64,000 nucleotides of DNA, taken from Emergencia timonensis. Lineage in GTDB: Bacteria; Bacillota; Clostridia; Peptostreptococcales; Anaerovoracaceae. The translations under genes were made by a program, and so were the position numbers. The stretch is taken from NCBI RefSeq assembly GCF_900086585.1, contig NZ_FLKM01000009.1:1302001-1366000 (forward strand), in the 5' to 3' direction. A model generated the notes under the pieces. That model saw nothing but the letters and a program-made list of their open reading frames with translations, was not told the origin of the DNA and did no database searches. Shown one piece after another: positions 39,213-48,869 of the stretch; within the stretch, counting starts at the first letter, position 1, and each line of letters opens with the position of its first letter.

Positions 39213-42200
39213 ATGAAGAAACAAATGACGGATTTTTCAAAGCGAATCTGGCTGATATTATTGATTACAGCTTTAATGGTTACTGCGATGCCGTTATCCC
39301 TCTTGTCAGGTGAAGGCATCTCTTATGGAGCTACTGTCGGAACTTTCCGCTATGGCAGCGCCATTCGAGATGCAAAGGGCAACACATACAGCTGGAAGAA
39401 GAGCCAGATGGCGCCAGCCTATTGGTGGGATGCGAAGGGCAATAAAGTGGCCGATCATGCCGCAACCTATGAGAGTTCCACCGCAGGAATAGAAAAATAT
39501 ATGATTAGGACAGAGGGTAAAACACGGACTGGATATTGCATTGCTCATGGAATTCGAGTAGACACGACTACAAATCTGACGGGAAAACAATCATTGGAAA
39601 GCTGGGCTCATACTGGCGGATATCCAAAATCTTCACAAGATGGAATCCAATATTCACTGATATATGGCTACCAGCCTGGCAGGCATCTTAGCGATCTTAT
39701 CAACATGGGCTTTTCAAAAAGCAACTACTGGCACAAAAACGCTGGGACTTATACTCTGGATGATTGGTACATTGCTACACAGGTATTGATTTGGGAATAC
39801 CAGCAGCTGATCCGAACGGACTCAATGAAAGGAGGCCACGGCAGACAGGAAAACGGCCTAGTGAGTGCTAATCATTATTACAGCATCATCAGCGGCAGGG
39901 CAGCCTCCGACATCTATCATTTCATGGCAGCTTGTATTAAAAAGCATTGGCAAGTGGCTAGCTTTGCCAAAGATAATAAAAGCGCAGCTGAGAATACTAA
40001 AGGCTGGCTGATGAAGAAAGACCCTGCTACAGGATATTACACTTGCACTCTAAAGGAAGCTAATAAAATCGATGTGGAGATCAAAGCAAGTGGCACTTCC
40101 TCTAAAAATTGGGAAGTTAAAAAAAGTGGCAACACTTACACTTTTATCTATAAAGGCAAAAACCTCAGTGAGGATGGAGCGGTATTTAAATTTGCGAAGA
40201 GGATTCCAATTGAAGAAAGTTATGATGGCAGTAAAATGCTGATTTGGTCTTGGTCCTCAAGCGGCAGTCTGCGACAAGCAATTGCCACCGGCGTGCCCGA
40301 ACATTCAGTGCCTATGTATCTAAAATTCCGTACTGGAGGCATTGAAGAATTGCCAAAAGAGGGGGAGCCGGAGCCTGATTATTGGCCGGTCTTTGAATTT
40401 CCAGTACATAAAGATGACAAGAACCCTGGCTGGGATGGCGACAAGTGCACGCCTATGGGTGACGCTGTGCTGTCGTCTACATTTGTTCTTTATCGCAATG
40501 GCAAAGAAGTAGATCGCGTAACCTTGGACGAATACGGTTCTACAGAAATTCTCAGTGACCAGCCATGGACTTCACCTGCGGATCTGACAAAGACACGGTC
40601 CGGATCCTATTTCCATACAGAAACCGACAACGACGGCAATGAGATCACCCACTGCAGCGTAACGCCTATCCAACTGGAGTGGCAGAATACTCAAAATGTA
40701 GAATATGAGGTAGTTGAGATACCTGCCACAGCAAGACTTTCAGAGACCGCAAGCGGAACGGGAACGAATAATCGCAAATACGAAGTCAGCTATCATGGAA
40801 TCAGCAAAGATAGCCGCACTTGTGTTACCCAAGATCCAAAGTGGTCGGATATTCAATATAAGATAAACTATAAGACGACCTTGGGAACCAATGCCGGCGA
40901 TGGGACAGCACAAGGAGTCCAGGAAGACCTAGACGATCAACTGACGCTGAACGAAGAGACCTGGATTAACGACAATTGGCGGGGAAAACTTCTCATCAAG
41001 AAACAAAAGGAGTCAGAAGATGTGTTTGATGAAGAAGGGAATGCAGGTTCTTTGAATCTGTCCACCAAGTCTAAGTGGAGGATGTATCTAAACTCTGGCG
41101 GCTTCGAAGACCACCCGTATCTTCGTTTTGTTGAAGATGGTTATACGGAGGATGGAGCGAAAAAATACAAGGTGGTGAGGGATACCTCTGGCATGAATAA
41201 TGCCACTACAGATATGGTCGTATCTGATACCGGCTCGCTTTTTATTCTCGACATTCCTTATGGTGCCTATACGGTGGAGGAAGTGGCTGCTGACGATGAG
41301 AGCTTCGTACTGGAGAGGTTCCAGGTATCCATTGCAGAGGATAGCAGACAATATACGAAGAGTATCACTAATAAGAAAAAAGAAAATGTCATCAAAGTAG
41401 TGAAGACCGATGCAGAAACCGGGAAGACCGTAAATATGAAGGGGACCAAGTTCTATATCCGTTATATGGGCAACCATCTGCTGCCAGATCCGACCAAATC
41501 AGAAAATTACGGCAGATTGCTGCCCAACGCATCAGATATCAATTCCACTTCAAAGGACTATACGTTTACCTGCAATGCTTACGGTGAAATAGTATTACCC
41601 TATGATCTGAAGTTTGGCACCTATCGTCTGGAGGAATTCTTACTGCCAGACGGTTATTTCGTGGGAACCTATGACTGTAATGGCAATGGAACCAATGCGG
41701 ACTATGGTGAATCCGGCGAATATGGAAAAGATGATGACGGAAAAGCTGACTCCAATATGAACTGGGAGACGATTAAAGACGATGATCCGGCTAATGATAT
41801 GATAGCCGTTTACGATAAAGATGGTAACAAGGTGGAGTACAAAGCTGGCGATATCTTTAACTTCTACACCTTTAAAGTAGAAAAACAGGAAGGTCATCCA
41901 GACGGTGATGAATACGTAAAGTACTATAAGGCGGTAGCCATGAAAAACAATCCGGTCAAAGGGAAGATCGAAATTGAAAAGGAGGGCGAGATTCTGGCGG
42001 GCTTTGAGAAAACCCAGAAGGATGGTTACACCGTATGGACGCCGAAATACGTTTGGAGTAAGCTGAAAGATGCCGTCTTTGGAATCTATGCAGCCATCGA
42101 TCAATGGCTTTCTGACGGCAATGACGGCTGTCAGGTTTTTGACACAGAAACTGATAAGAAAATTAAAATTCTGACCGACAAGAAGACGCATTCAGGTACT

Positions 42201-45200
42201 AATGGCAAAGGGGAAATCTACGAGGAAGGCACTTTTCATCATGAAAGCGGAGCAAAGCTTTACTATAAGCTGGGCCGTGAAGCATCCGCTGATAACCGAT
42301 ACACCAGAGTCTATACCACGCCAGAGCAGAGACCGGCCAGCTATAGCTGCAACTTTGAAAAGACTGAGGATGGTCTTAAGTATCGCTACGATCTAAATGT
42401 GCAGATGAAATATAATGCAGGCGGTACAAATTATACCGACATCACCGTTTCCAAAGTGACATCGGTGCTGAATGGCTATCGTGTTAATATTCCTACGACA
42501 GAAGCGACTGCAGTCGTGGGTGGCAAGGCATATAAGCCAGCCATTAACGTAGGAGATGATGATGGCAATGTCTTTGACATCTTCAAGTCTGCCGACATCT
42601 ATGAGAGTACGGGAGAGAAGGTTTATGACAGTGACGGTAAGCTGATTGTCGATTTGGGAGATATCGGCGCGACCCGGTATATCGTTAAGGATTATGAATT
42701 TTATAAACTGACTGCTGAAGACGTCAAAATGATTGAAAAGATAATTGAAGAAGGCATAGACAATAACGGAGACGGAAAATACGATGGAGACGGCGAAAAA
42801 CCGCCAGTAACAGTAACAAAAACTGCTTTTGAGTGGGACAACAATGTGACGCTGGTCAATCCGGGAAAGGGCGGCAGAGCTATAGAAAAGACAAAGGAAG
42901 GGACCTATCGTGTTTTGACAGACAATTATGACTGGACGGCTAGTGACGAAGAAGGAATACCGGCAGCACAGTATACAGTTCCCAACGGGTGGATAGAAGT
43001 TCCATATATTCCAAATATAGAAGTGGATGAAGGGGTAGCAACTGTCAAGAATCCTCACTATGCTATCATTGCAAAAGTGGAAGATCAGGCAGTGATTTAT
43101 CAAGTATTGCTGCAGGATAAAACTTGGCAGGAATGCACGGCGGACGGTAATTTTCAGAAGATGGTAGTAGAAGAATACAAGGCCAGCTACACCCAGCAGG
43201 CCGACAATGAAAGTGGTTTTACCTTCGAACTAGACGGAATTACGATATCATCCCAGGGTCACAGAAACGGTAAGGCGATTACAGCGATTTACAATCCCTT
43301 TGATGCAAAACCTGTCGTTGAGCTAGGTATTGGATACAGCCAGAAGGCAGAGGGCAGTACGACGACCTTCACAGCGCAGGAGCCTTGCGCGCCAATCTAC
43401 TTTATGACAGAAGACGGAGTTAAAACGGAAATGTACTACTTTGGCACCACAACCAAAACCTTATTGACCATTCCAATGAAAGCCGTAGAAGGAAATTACG
43501 AAACAATCATACCGTCCATTGTTTTTACAAGAACAGGTGAAGTGATCGACTGGTATAGCCAGCTCAGCCCGGATAACCCCGTGTACAAACGAGAAGCTGC
43601 CTATCATAATACCGTCACTGCCACTCGTCATGAAGGTGACAAGAACAGTGAAGTATATTACACCGTGGAGATTGTTTCCGATCAAAGCATGGCTGATGGG
43701 GACGGACCTTTTGAAATCACCTATGCAGATGGTTATCAGGCGAAAATTTACAAGGCTGAATCTGATCAAGGCAATGACCTGGGGATTATGCTTCTCGACG
43801 GCATTTACAAGACCTCCACTGCAGCACTTTCTGATTTAATTGAAACGATTACTACAGGAGAAGATGGTAAAGCAGTGAGTTCAGCATTACCGCTAGGCAA
43901 ATATATTATTCGTGAGTTGTCCGCCCCAAATGGTTATATTGCGGATACGGAACATAGCTGGGAAGTAAACTTGCAGTACAAAGATCAATATACACCGCTG
44001 GTATGGGATAGTATCAAAGCGAGAAATGATTATGTAAATGTGGAATTAGATTTATCAAAAGTATTTGAAACGGGACATGATACGAAGCAATATCTGCCAG
44101 GCGGAGGTGCGGTCTTTGGAATCTACAATGCAGCCCCGATTCACTATGGGAATACAGCCCTGCAGCAAGACTCACTGATCGATATACTTTCTGTTAACGA
44201 CAGCGGCAAAGCACACAGTCTGACAAAAATTCCTGCAGGAGTCTATTATTTGAAAGAGCTGAAGACGAAGGACGGGTATCTTCTCAATGACACACCATAC
44301 TACTTTGTGGCCGGCGATAGAGTAAAGTCAAAACCACTGGAAATCAGCAAAGATGCTGATGGTAAGGATGCCGACGGTATGACAGCAAAGGCAGTCATGG
44401 ACGGATATGGCCGTGGAACGATTACCATCGAAACTTTGACGCAGTATCCTGCAGCTTCCATGATAATCAACGGCAGGACCTACAGCATGGATCAGGAAGC
44501 AGAGGGGCCTTATACCACTGTAAAAGCTCACAAGGATATGACGAGAACCAAAGTCATTGTAACGGAAGAAAATCCGGCAGAAATTACCCTTGCCAACGGC
44601 AAGAATCTGACACTGCAGATCAAAGGCAATACCTACAGCTACAGCTACGACGGTACAAATGGGGTCTACATACCAGAAGTAACTGATACGGGTTACTATG
44701 CGGATTACACCCTCGCAGACGATCAGGTCGATTTAGAGAATCCAGCAAATAAGACCCTTGTTCTCACTGGGGCAGAGGGAACTTCGGCTATTACTGTGAC
44801 GACGGTTTATGAGAAAGATCGCTATAAGGAGCCTTTCAATGGTTATGTCAACGTATCAATGACGACAGGCACATTGATGAATGGGACTATGGGAAAAGAT
44901 GTAATTGATGTGGACTCCCTATCGGGACCGATCAAGCTTGAAGAGGGTAAGACGTTAGTTCTGCAGGCTGAAGATGGTGCGACGTATATCGTCAAAACTG
45001 TCAAGAACAACGGTGTTAAGTGCAGTGTTCATAATACGCTTGCGACAGTTCTGACTGCTGATAACGGACCAAAACTGACCATTGATGGCGCTGCCATTTA
45101 CGAGGGCTTCCATATTGCTAAGAACATTACCACTGCTCGTCAGGATTCATCTGCTAAAACGGTTCAGGTAAAAATAAATACGACAGATAATATAAACGCA

Positions 45201-46463
45201 GACGGCATCCAAAATGAAGCTGGCGAAAAGCCAAACGTGCCGGAAATTCCGATGCCAGAAAGACCATCGATTAAAACATCTGCCTTAGATAGCGAAACCA
45301 AAGCGCACATTGCAAGGGCAGATGACAGAGTTACAATCGTGGATACTGTGACCTACAATAATTTAGAGCCAAAAAAGGTCTATACGCTGAGAGGCAGTCT
45401 CATAGATAAATCCTCTGGCAAGGTCATGAAACTAGATGGAGAAGAAATTCGCGCAGAGAAAGTTTTTATACCAGAGGAAGCAAGTGGCGTGATTGACTTA
45501 GCTTTTACATTTGACGGGAGCAGCCTGGCAGGAAAAGAGATCGTTATATTCGAAAAGTTATATCAAGAAAACGAGGAAGTAGCCAAGCATACAGACATTG
45601 AAGATGCTCATCAGACGATTCTATTTCCCCAAATTAAAACAACGGCCAAAGATAGGGATACGAAAGACCATATCAGCAGAGCAGTCACAGAGCGGACCAT
45701 TATAGACACTGTCCAATACAGTAACTTAATCGCAGGTGAAACTTATTCCATAACGGGCACTTTAGTAAATCAAGCAACCGGCAAGGCGGTCAAACTAAGG
45801 GGAAAGGCTGTATCAGAGACGAAAAACTTTACTGCAGAAAAAAGTGACGGCTGCATTGAACTTGCTTTTTCCTTTGATGCGACGCTTTTGTCCGGCACGA
45901 CAATAGTTGCTTTTGAGAGCCTGAAATACGATGGGGTAGAGGTTGCCGCCCATAAAGCGATAGACGACCCGGAGCAGACGGTATACGTCCCGGAAATTAA
46001 GACCAGCGCATCTCATACTGTGGACGGCACGATTACGGATATCGTCAAATATTCAAACTTACTGCCAGAAAGAACTTATACCGTGAGCGGTATTTTGATG
46101 GATCAGGCTACGGGAAGACCGGTGATCTCTGACGGCAAAGCTATTACTGCTGAAAAGACATTTGTTCCGAAGATGTCGGGCGGAAACGTGGAACTTTCAT
46201 TTCAATATGATGAAAAAGAACTTTACGGCAAAACAGTCGTGGTATTTGAAACTTTGAAGTTAAATGACAGCATCGTGGGCGTACATCAGGATCTCCATGA
46301 TAAGGGACAGACGGTAGAAATAGACTCTCCCAAAGAAATAAAAAAAATAAAAATTGATCGACCTAAGACAGGCGATGAAACCGATCTGCGCATAGTTGGA
46401 ATCTTTATTTTAGCTATTTTGTTGTTAACTTTTTTGATGGCAAAAAGAAAAAATTATAAATGA
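39213..46463 (+). CDS. Giant sortase-anchored thioester/VaFE-repeat surface adhesin
   Basis: A 2416-residue secreted protein. A signal peptide (about 1-42, KRIWLILLITALMVTAMPLS) precedes a thioester domain: Cys109 in RTGYCIAHG and Gln190 in ATQVLIW are the pair that forms the internal Cys-Gln thioester used for covalent host or surface binding. A long stalk follows with several SpaA/Cna-B-like domains (e.g. GTKFYIRYM with YRLEEFLLPDGYF; GGGAVFGIYN with YYLKELKTKDGYL). Three VaFE-type repeats start near 2018, 2140 and 2261 and end in IVIFEKLY, IVAFESLK and VVVFETLK. The end is RPKTGDE, a helix and KRKNYK, a sorting signal with R in place of L of LPXTG. The ATG at 39213 follows AAAGGAG. No sortase lies in the window. 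Confidence 0.92.
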   Translation: MKKQMTDFSKRIWLILLITALMVTAMPLSLLSGEGISYGATVGTFRYGSAIRDAKGNTYSWKKSQMAPAYWWDAKGNKVADHAATYESSTAGIEKYMIRTEGKTRTGYCIAHGIRVDTTTNLTGKQSLESWAHTGGYPKSSQDGIQYSLIYGYQPGRHLSDLINMGFSKSNYWHKNAGTYTLDDWYIATQVLIWEYQQLIRTDSMKGGHGRQENGLVSANHYYSIISGRAASDIYHFMAACIKKHWQVASFAKDNKSAAENTKGWLMKKDPATGYYTCTLKEANKIDVEIKASGTSSKNWEVKKSGNTYTFIYKGKNLSEDGAVFKFAKRIPIEESYDGSKMLIWSWSSSGSLRQAIATGVPEHSVPMYLKFRTGGIEELPKEGEPEPDYWPVFEFPVHKDDKNPGWDGDKCTPMGDAVLSSTFVLYRNGKEVDRVTLDEYGSTEILSDQPWTSPADLTKTRSGSYFHTETDNDGNEITHCSVTPIQLEWQNTQNVEYEVVEIPATARLSETASGTGTNNRKYEVSYHGISKDSRTCVTQDPKWSDIQYKINYKTTLGTNAGDGTAQGVQEDLDDQLTLNEETWINDNWRGKLLIKKQKESEDVFDEEGNAGSLNLSTKSKWRMYLNSGGFEDHPYLRFVEDGYTEDGAKKYKVVRDTSGMNNATTDMVVSDTGSLFILDIPYGAYTVEEVAADDESFVLERFQVSIAEDSRQYTKSITNKKKENVIKVVKTDAETGKTVNMKGTKFYIRYMGNHLLPDPTKSENYGRLLPNASDINSTSKDYTFTCNAYGEIVLPYDLKFGTYRLEEFLLPDGYFVGTYDCNGNGTNADYGESGEYGKDDDGKADSNMNWETIKDDDPANDMIAVYDKDGNKVEYKAGDIFNFYTFKVEKQEGHPDGDEYVKYYKAVAMKNNPVKGKIEIEKEGEILAGFEKTQKDGYTVWTPKYVWSKLKDAVFGIYAAIDQWLSDGNDGCQVFDTETDKKIKILTDKKTHSGTNGKGEIYEEGTFHHESGAKLYYKLGREASADNRYTRVYTTPEQRPASYSCNFEKTEDGLKYRYDLNVQMKYNAGGTNYTDITVSKVTSVLNGYRVNIPTTEATAVVGGKAYKPAINVGDDDGNVFDIFKSADIYESTGEKVYDSDGKLIVDLGDIGATRYIVKDYEFYKLTAEDVKMIEKIIEEGIDNNGDGKYDGDGEKPPVTVTKTAFEWDNNVTLVNPGKGGRAIEKTKEGTYRVLTDNYDWTASDEEGIPAAQYTVPNGWIEVPYIPNIEVDEGVATVKNPHYAIIAKVEDQAVIYQVLLQDKTWQECTADGNFQKMVVEEYKASYTQQADNESGFTFELDGITISSQGHRNGKAITAIYNPFDAKPVVELGIGYSQKAEGSTTTFTAQEPCAPIYFMTEDGVKTEMYYFGTTTKTLLTIPMKAVEGNYETIIPSIVFTRTGEVIDWYSQLSPDNPVYKREAAYHNTVTATRHEGDKNSEVYYTVEIVSDQSMADGDGPFEITYADGYQAKIYKAESDQGNDLGIMLLDGIYKTSTAALSDLIETITTGEDGKAVSSALPLGKYIIRELSAPNGYIADTEHSWEVNLQYKDQYTPLVWDSIKARNDYVNVELDLSKVFETGHDTKQYLPGGGAVFGIYNAAPIHYGNTALQQDSLIDILSVNDSGKAHSLTKIPAGVYYLKELKTKDGYLLNDTPYYFVAGDRVKSKPLEISKDADGKDADGMTAKAVMDGYGRGTITIETLTQYPAASMIINGRTYSMDQEAEGPYTTVKAHKDMTRTKVIVTEENPAEITLANGKNLTLQIKGNTYSYSYDGTNGVYIPEVTDTGYYADYTLADDQVDLENPANKTLVLTGAEGTSAITVTTVYEKDRYKEPFNGYVNVSMTTGTLMNGTMGKDVIDVDSLSGPIKLEEGKTLVLQAEDGATYIVKTVKNNGVKCSVHNTLATVLTADNGPKLTIDGAAIYEGFHIAKNITTARQDSSAKTVQVKINTTDNINADGIQNEAGEKPNVPEIPMPERPSIKTSALDSETKAHIARADDRVTIVDTVTYNNLEPKKVYTLRGSLIDKSSGKVMKLDGEEIRAEKVFIPEEASGVIDLAFTFDGSSLAGKEIVIFEKLYQENEEVAKHTDIEDAHQTILFPQIKTTAKDRDTKDHISRAVTERTIIDTVQYSNLIAGETYSITGTLVNQATGKAVKLRGKAVSETKNFTAEKSDGCIELAFSFDATLLSGTTIVAFESLKYDGVEVAAHKAIDDPEQTVYVPEIKTSASHTVDGTITDIVKYSNLLPERTYTVSGILMDQATGRPVISDGKAITAEKTFVPKMSGGNVELSFQYDEKELYGKTVVVFETLKLNDSIVGVHQDLHDKGQTVEIDSPKEIKKIKIDRPKTGDETDLRIVGIFILAILLLTFLMAKRKNYK

Positions 46464-46558
46464 AACGATGCTTCTTTCTGAATATTTGTACGCGATTTAC
46501 AAATAATTAAACTTATAACAAGAAATTGATTTTTCTTGAAAAATGAAAGGAGCAAATT

Positions 46559-47230
46559 ATGTTTAAACATGAAAAACAATTATTTCATCCAGTAGCCGTT
46601 GAAGGCCCAAATCCACAATATGCAGTGCTTCTCCAGGAACAGCTTGGAGGAGGAAATGGCGAATTGAAAGCAGCGATGCAATATATGTCACAGAGTTTTC
46701 GAATCAAAGATCCAGAAATCAAAGATTTATTTATGGATATCGCAGCGGAGGAACTAAGTCATATGGAAATGGTCGCACAGACGATTAACCTGTTGAACGG
46801 TCATGATGTGAATGCAGAGGCTGTTGATGCGGGAGAGATTCAATCCCACGTTATTTTAGGGTTAAATCCGGGTCTGATTAACGCGTCTGGGTACTCTTGG
46901 ACTGGTGACTATGTGACTGTGACAGGAGATTTATGTGCAGACTTATTGTCAAATATTGCCTCTGAACAGAGAGCGAAGGTCGTATATGAATATCTTTACA
47001 GACAAATTGACGATAAGAAAGTAAAAGAAACGATAGATTTCCTTCTCAACCGTGAAGAGGCGCACAACGCCATGTTCAGAGAAGCATTTAACAAGGTACA
47101 GGATACAGGCTCAAATAGGGACTTTGGAACGACAGAAGCGGCAAGACTCTATTTTGATATGTCTACTCCGTCACCAGCTGGTACAGATTTTCCCAATGTG
47201 GATGTTAAACCGCCTTCATTTAATATGTAA
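46559..47230 (+). CDS. Manganese catalase (CotJC-like)
   Basis: A 223-residue ferritin-fold protein. Dimanganese ligands are all visible: Glu in GGNGELKAAMQYM, ExxH in AAEELSHMEMVAQ, Glu in ASEQRAKVVYEYL and ExxH in NREEAHNAMF. It breaks down hydrogen peroxide. The length and ending are like spore-coat CotJC and short clostridial Mn-catalases, so a spore location is possible. AAAGGAG precedes the ATG. It stands alone; no cotJA or cotJB is adjacent. Confidence 0.93.
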   Translation: MFKHEKQLFHPVAVEGPNPQYAVLLQEQLGGGNGELKAAMQYMSQSFRIKDPEIKDLFMDIAAEELSHMEMVAQTINLLNGHDVNAEAVDAGEIQSHVILGLNPGLINASGYSWTGDYVTVTGDLCADLLSNIASEQRAKVVYEYLYRQIDDKKVKETIDFLLNREEAHNAMFREAFNKVQDTGSNRDFGTTEAARLYFDMSTPSPAGTDFPNVDVKPPSFNM

Positions 47231-47240
47231 GTTAGAAACA

Positions 47241-47279
47241 AAAACGACCGATCTGCCAAACTTATTAGGCAGGTCGGTC
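47241..47279 (-). terminator. Terminator of the sigma/anti-sigma operon
   Basis: GACCGATCTGCC pairs with GGCAGGTCGGTC. The T-run (GTTTTTG) is on the minus strand, so it serves the minus-strand operon, although the catalase transcript also meets it. Confidence 0.8.
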
Positions 47280-47301
47280 AATGTTATAATGTTATATTGA
47301 T

Positions 47302-48315
47302 TCAGTTTTCTACGTTATAATCAGATTTATATAGATAATCCACTAGATTTTGCAGAACGGCAGGTGGATTCTTCTCTTCAATTTCATTCTGCACCAGTTT
47401 AGAACCTTCTTTTCTCGTAATCGAGGCAGTGTGAAGTTCTTTATTACCGGGGACTGTTTCTGTGTAAGTCCAGGTAACTTTATCTAAATTTCCGACTGAA
47501 GCCATCAGCAGGCAGGCATAGGCTTCCATCTTTCTATCAAAGCTGATCGGATCAGAAACTTTGTCCTTAAATTTAAATGTCCAGTTATAAGGTTCTTTTT
47601 CCGTCTGCAGCTCATTTTCATAATCTCCGAGGGTGCCGCGAATACCTAATATCTGCGCAATTCGATTATTTGCAGACATGTCACCGACATAAGGGTTCCA
47701 TGCTTTATATAATTCGTTGGCCAATGAGCTGACAAAAAATCCATGCTGATTAATAGTTGCTCCGTACACTTCCAGACTTTTATCGATAGCGTCAAATGGT
47801 ATTTCAAATTTAAAATCTTTATCTTTATTCCAAAGAGAAGGGCGGCAGCCATAGATGATGACTTTTTGCGTACCATCACTTTGCGTGACTATTTCGTAGC
47901 GGCTATAGACACTTTTGGTTCCTGCAAAAGTGCCTTCAACAAGAACAGAATTATGATCTATAAATTTGCTGATATTGGTAACGGTATAGCTGTCCGCCTC
48001 ATATCCGATAATATAAGCTTTTATGAAGACCGCAATAAAAATGATGAGCAAAGCACTGCAGAAACCGAGCAGAAGTTTTTTCCGATTGTTGCTTTTTACC
48101 TTTCTTAAATAATCAATTTCTTTCTGATCTTCTAATTTTTTTTCTGTTTCTTTACAGCCGATGGATGCATTCAATTTTTCGTATTTCTCTTTGCAGATTT
48201 CACAAGTCTGCAGGTGCTCCACTATGTGTTTTTTCGTGGGATCCGAAGTGAGGCCTTCTACGTACAGCGGCATCAGATCCTGAATTAGTTCGCAAGGTAT
48301 TTTATGTTCATTCAT
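47302..48315 (-). CDS. Anti-sigma factor with zinc-finger domain
   Basis: A 337-residue single-pass membrane protein. The N-terminal cytoplasmic zf-HC2 domain shows HIVEHLQTCEICKEKY (HxxxCxxC in context HLQTCEIC), and a helix near 90-115 (LLLGFCSALLIIFIAVFIKA) leads to a large outer domain with no family I recognise. It binds and holds the ECF sigma factor whose gene overlaps its start by 8 bases. The start at 48315 follows GAGGAGG. The outer part probably senses envelope stress. Confidence 0.88.
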   Translation of the reverse strand: MNEHKIPCELIQDLMPLYVEGLTSDPTKKHIVEHLQTCEICKEKYEKLNASIGCKETEKKLEDQKEIDYLRKVKSNNRKKLLLGFCSALLIIFIAVFIKAYIIGYEADSYTVTNISKFIDHNSVLVEGTFAGTKSVYSRYEIVTQSDGTQKVIIYGCRPSLWNKDKDFKFEIPFDAIDKSLEVYGATINQHGFFVSSLANELYKAWNPYVGDMSANNRIAQILGIRGTLGDYENELQTEKEPYNWTFKFKDKVSDPISFDRKMEAYACLLMASVGNLDKVTWTYTETVPGNKELHTASITRKEGSKLVQNEIEEKNPPAVLQNLVDYLYKSDYNVEN

Positions 48316-48787
48316 GGTTGACCTCCTCAATGATTTTTTCTTTTCCGCGATAATAGGTTACTCTTGCCCAGTTCTCGCTTTTCCCAAGAATTTCGCCAAT
48401 TTGTCCGAAGGTAAGATTGCTGATTAACCTGAGATACATGACTTCACGCATGGGATCACCGAGCCGGTGTACCGCTTTGAGAACTTCTAAATCATCCCAT
48501 TTAGGAGAGGTTTCATCTACTGTAATCGGCGGCGGGACGCTATCTGCATCAAACAAGGCCTCCTGTTTGGCTTGCTTTCGCAGATGTTCCCGCCATAGAT
48601 TCTTTGCGATTGCGCAGAGCCATGTTGAGATATTGCAATTTCCCTCAAATTTGTCAATGCCTCTGACTGCCTGAAAAAATGTTTCCTGGGTCAGTTCTTC
48701 GGCCAAATCAGAATTATGAGTTCTGGACAGGAGAAAACCATATACTGTTTTCGCATGTTCTAAATAGATTTGTTCCATTGCATCCAT
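48308..48787 (-). CDS. ECF-type RNA polymerase sigma factor
   Basis: A 159-residue sigma-70 family protein with regions 2 and 4 only. Region 2 reads ELTQETFFQAVRGIDKFEG and NISTWLCAIAKNLWREHLRK; region 4 reads LRLISNLTFGQIGEILGKSENWARVTYYRGKEK. The start at 48787 follows GGGAGGAAG. Transcribed with its anti-sigma factor. The target promoters cannot be named from this window; the secreted protein just upstream (48870-49964) on the same strand is one candidate. Confidence 0.93.
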   Translation of the reverse strand: MDAMEQIYLEHAKTVYGFLLSRTHNSDLAEELTQETFFQAVRGIDKFEGNCNISTWLCAIAKNLWREHLRKQAKQEALFDADSVPPPITVDETSPKWDDLEVLKAVHRLGDPMREVMYLRLISNLTFGQIGEILGKSENWARVTYYRGKEKIIEEVNHE

Positions 48788-48869
48788 ATATGCTTCCTCC
48801 CTTATTTTTATTGCTTTCAATAGTTAGTGGTACTCTGCCACAATTCGTTACAAATTATTATAAATTTTT

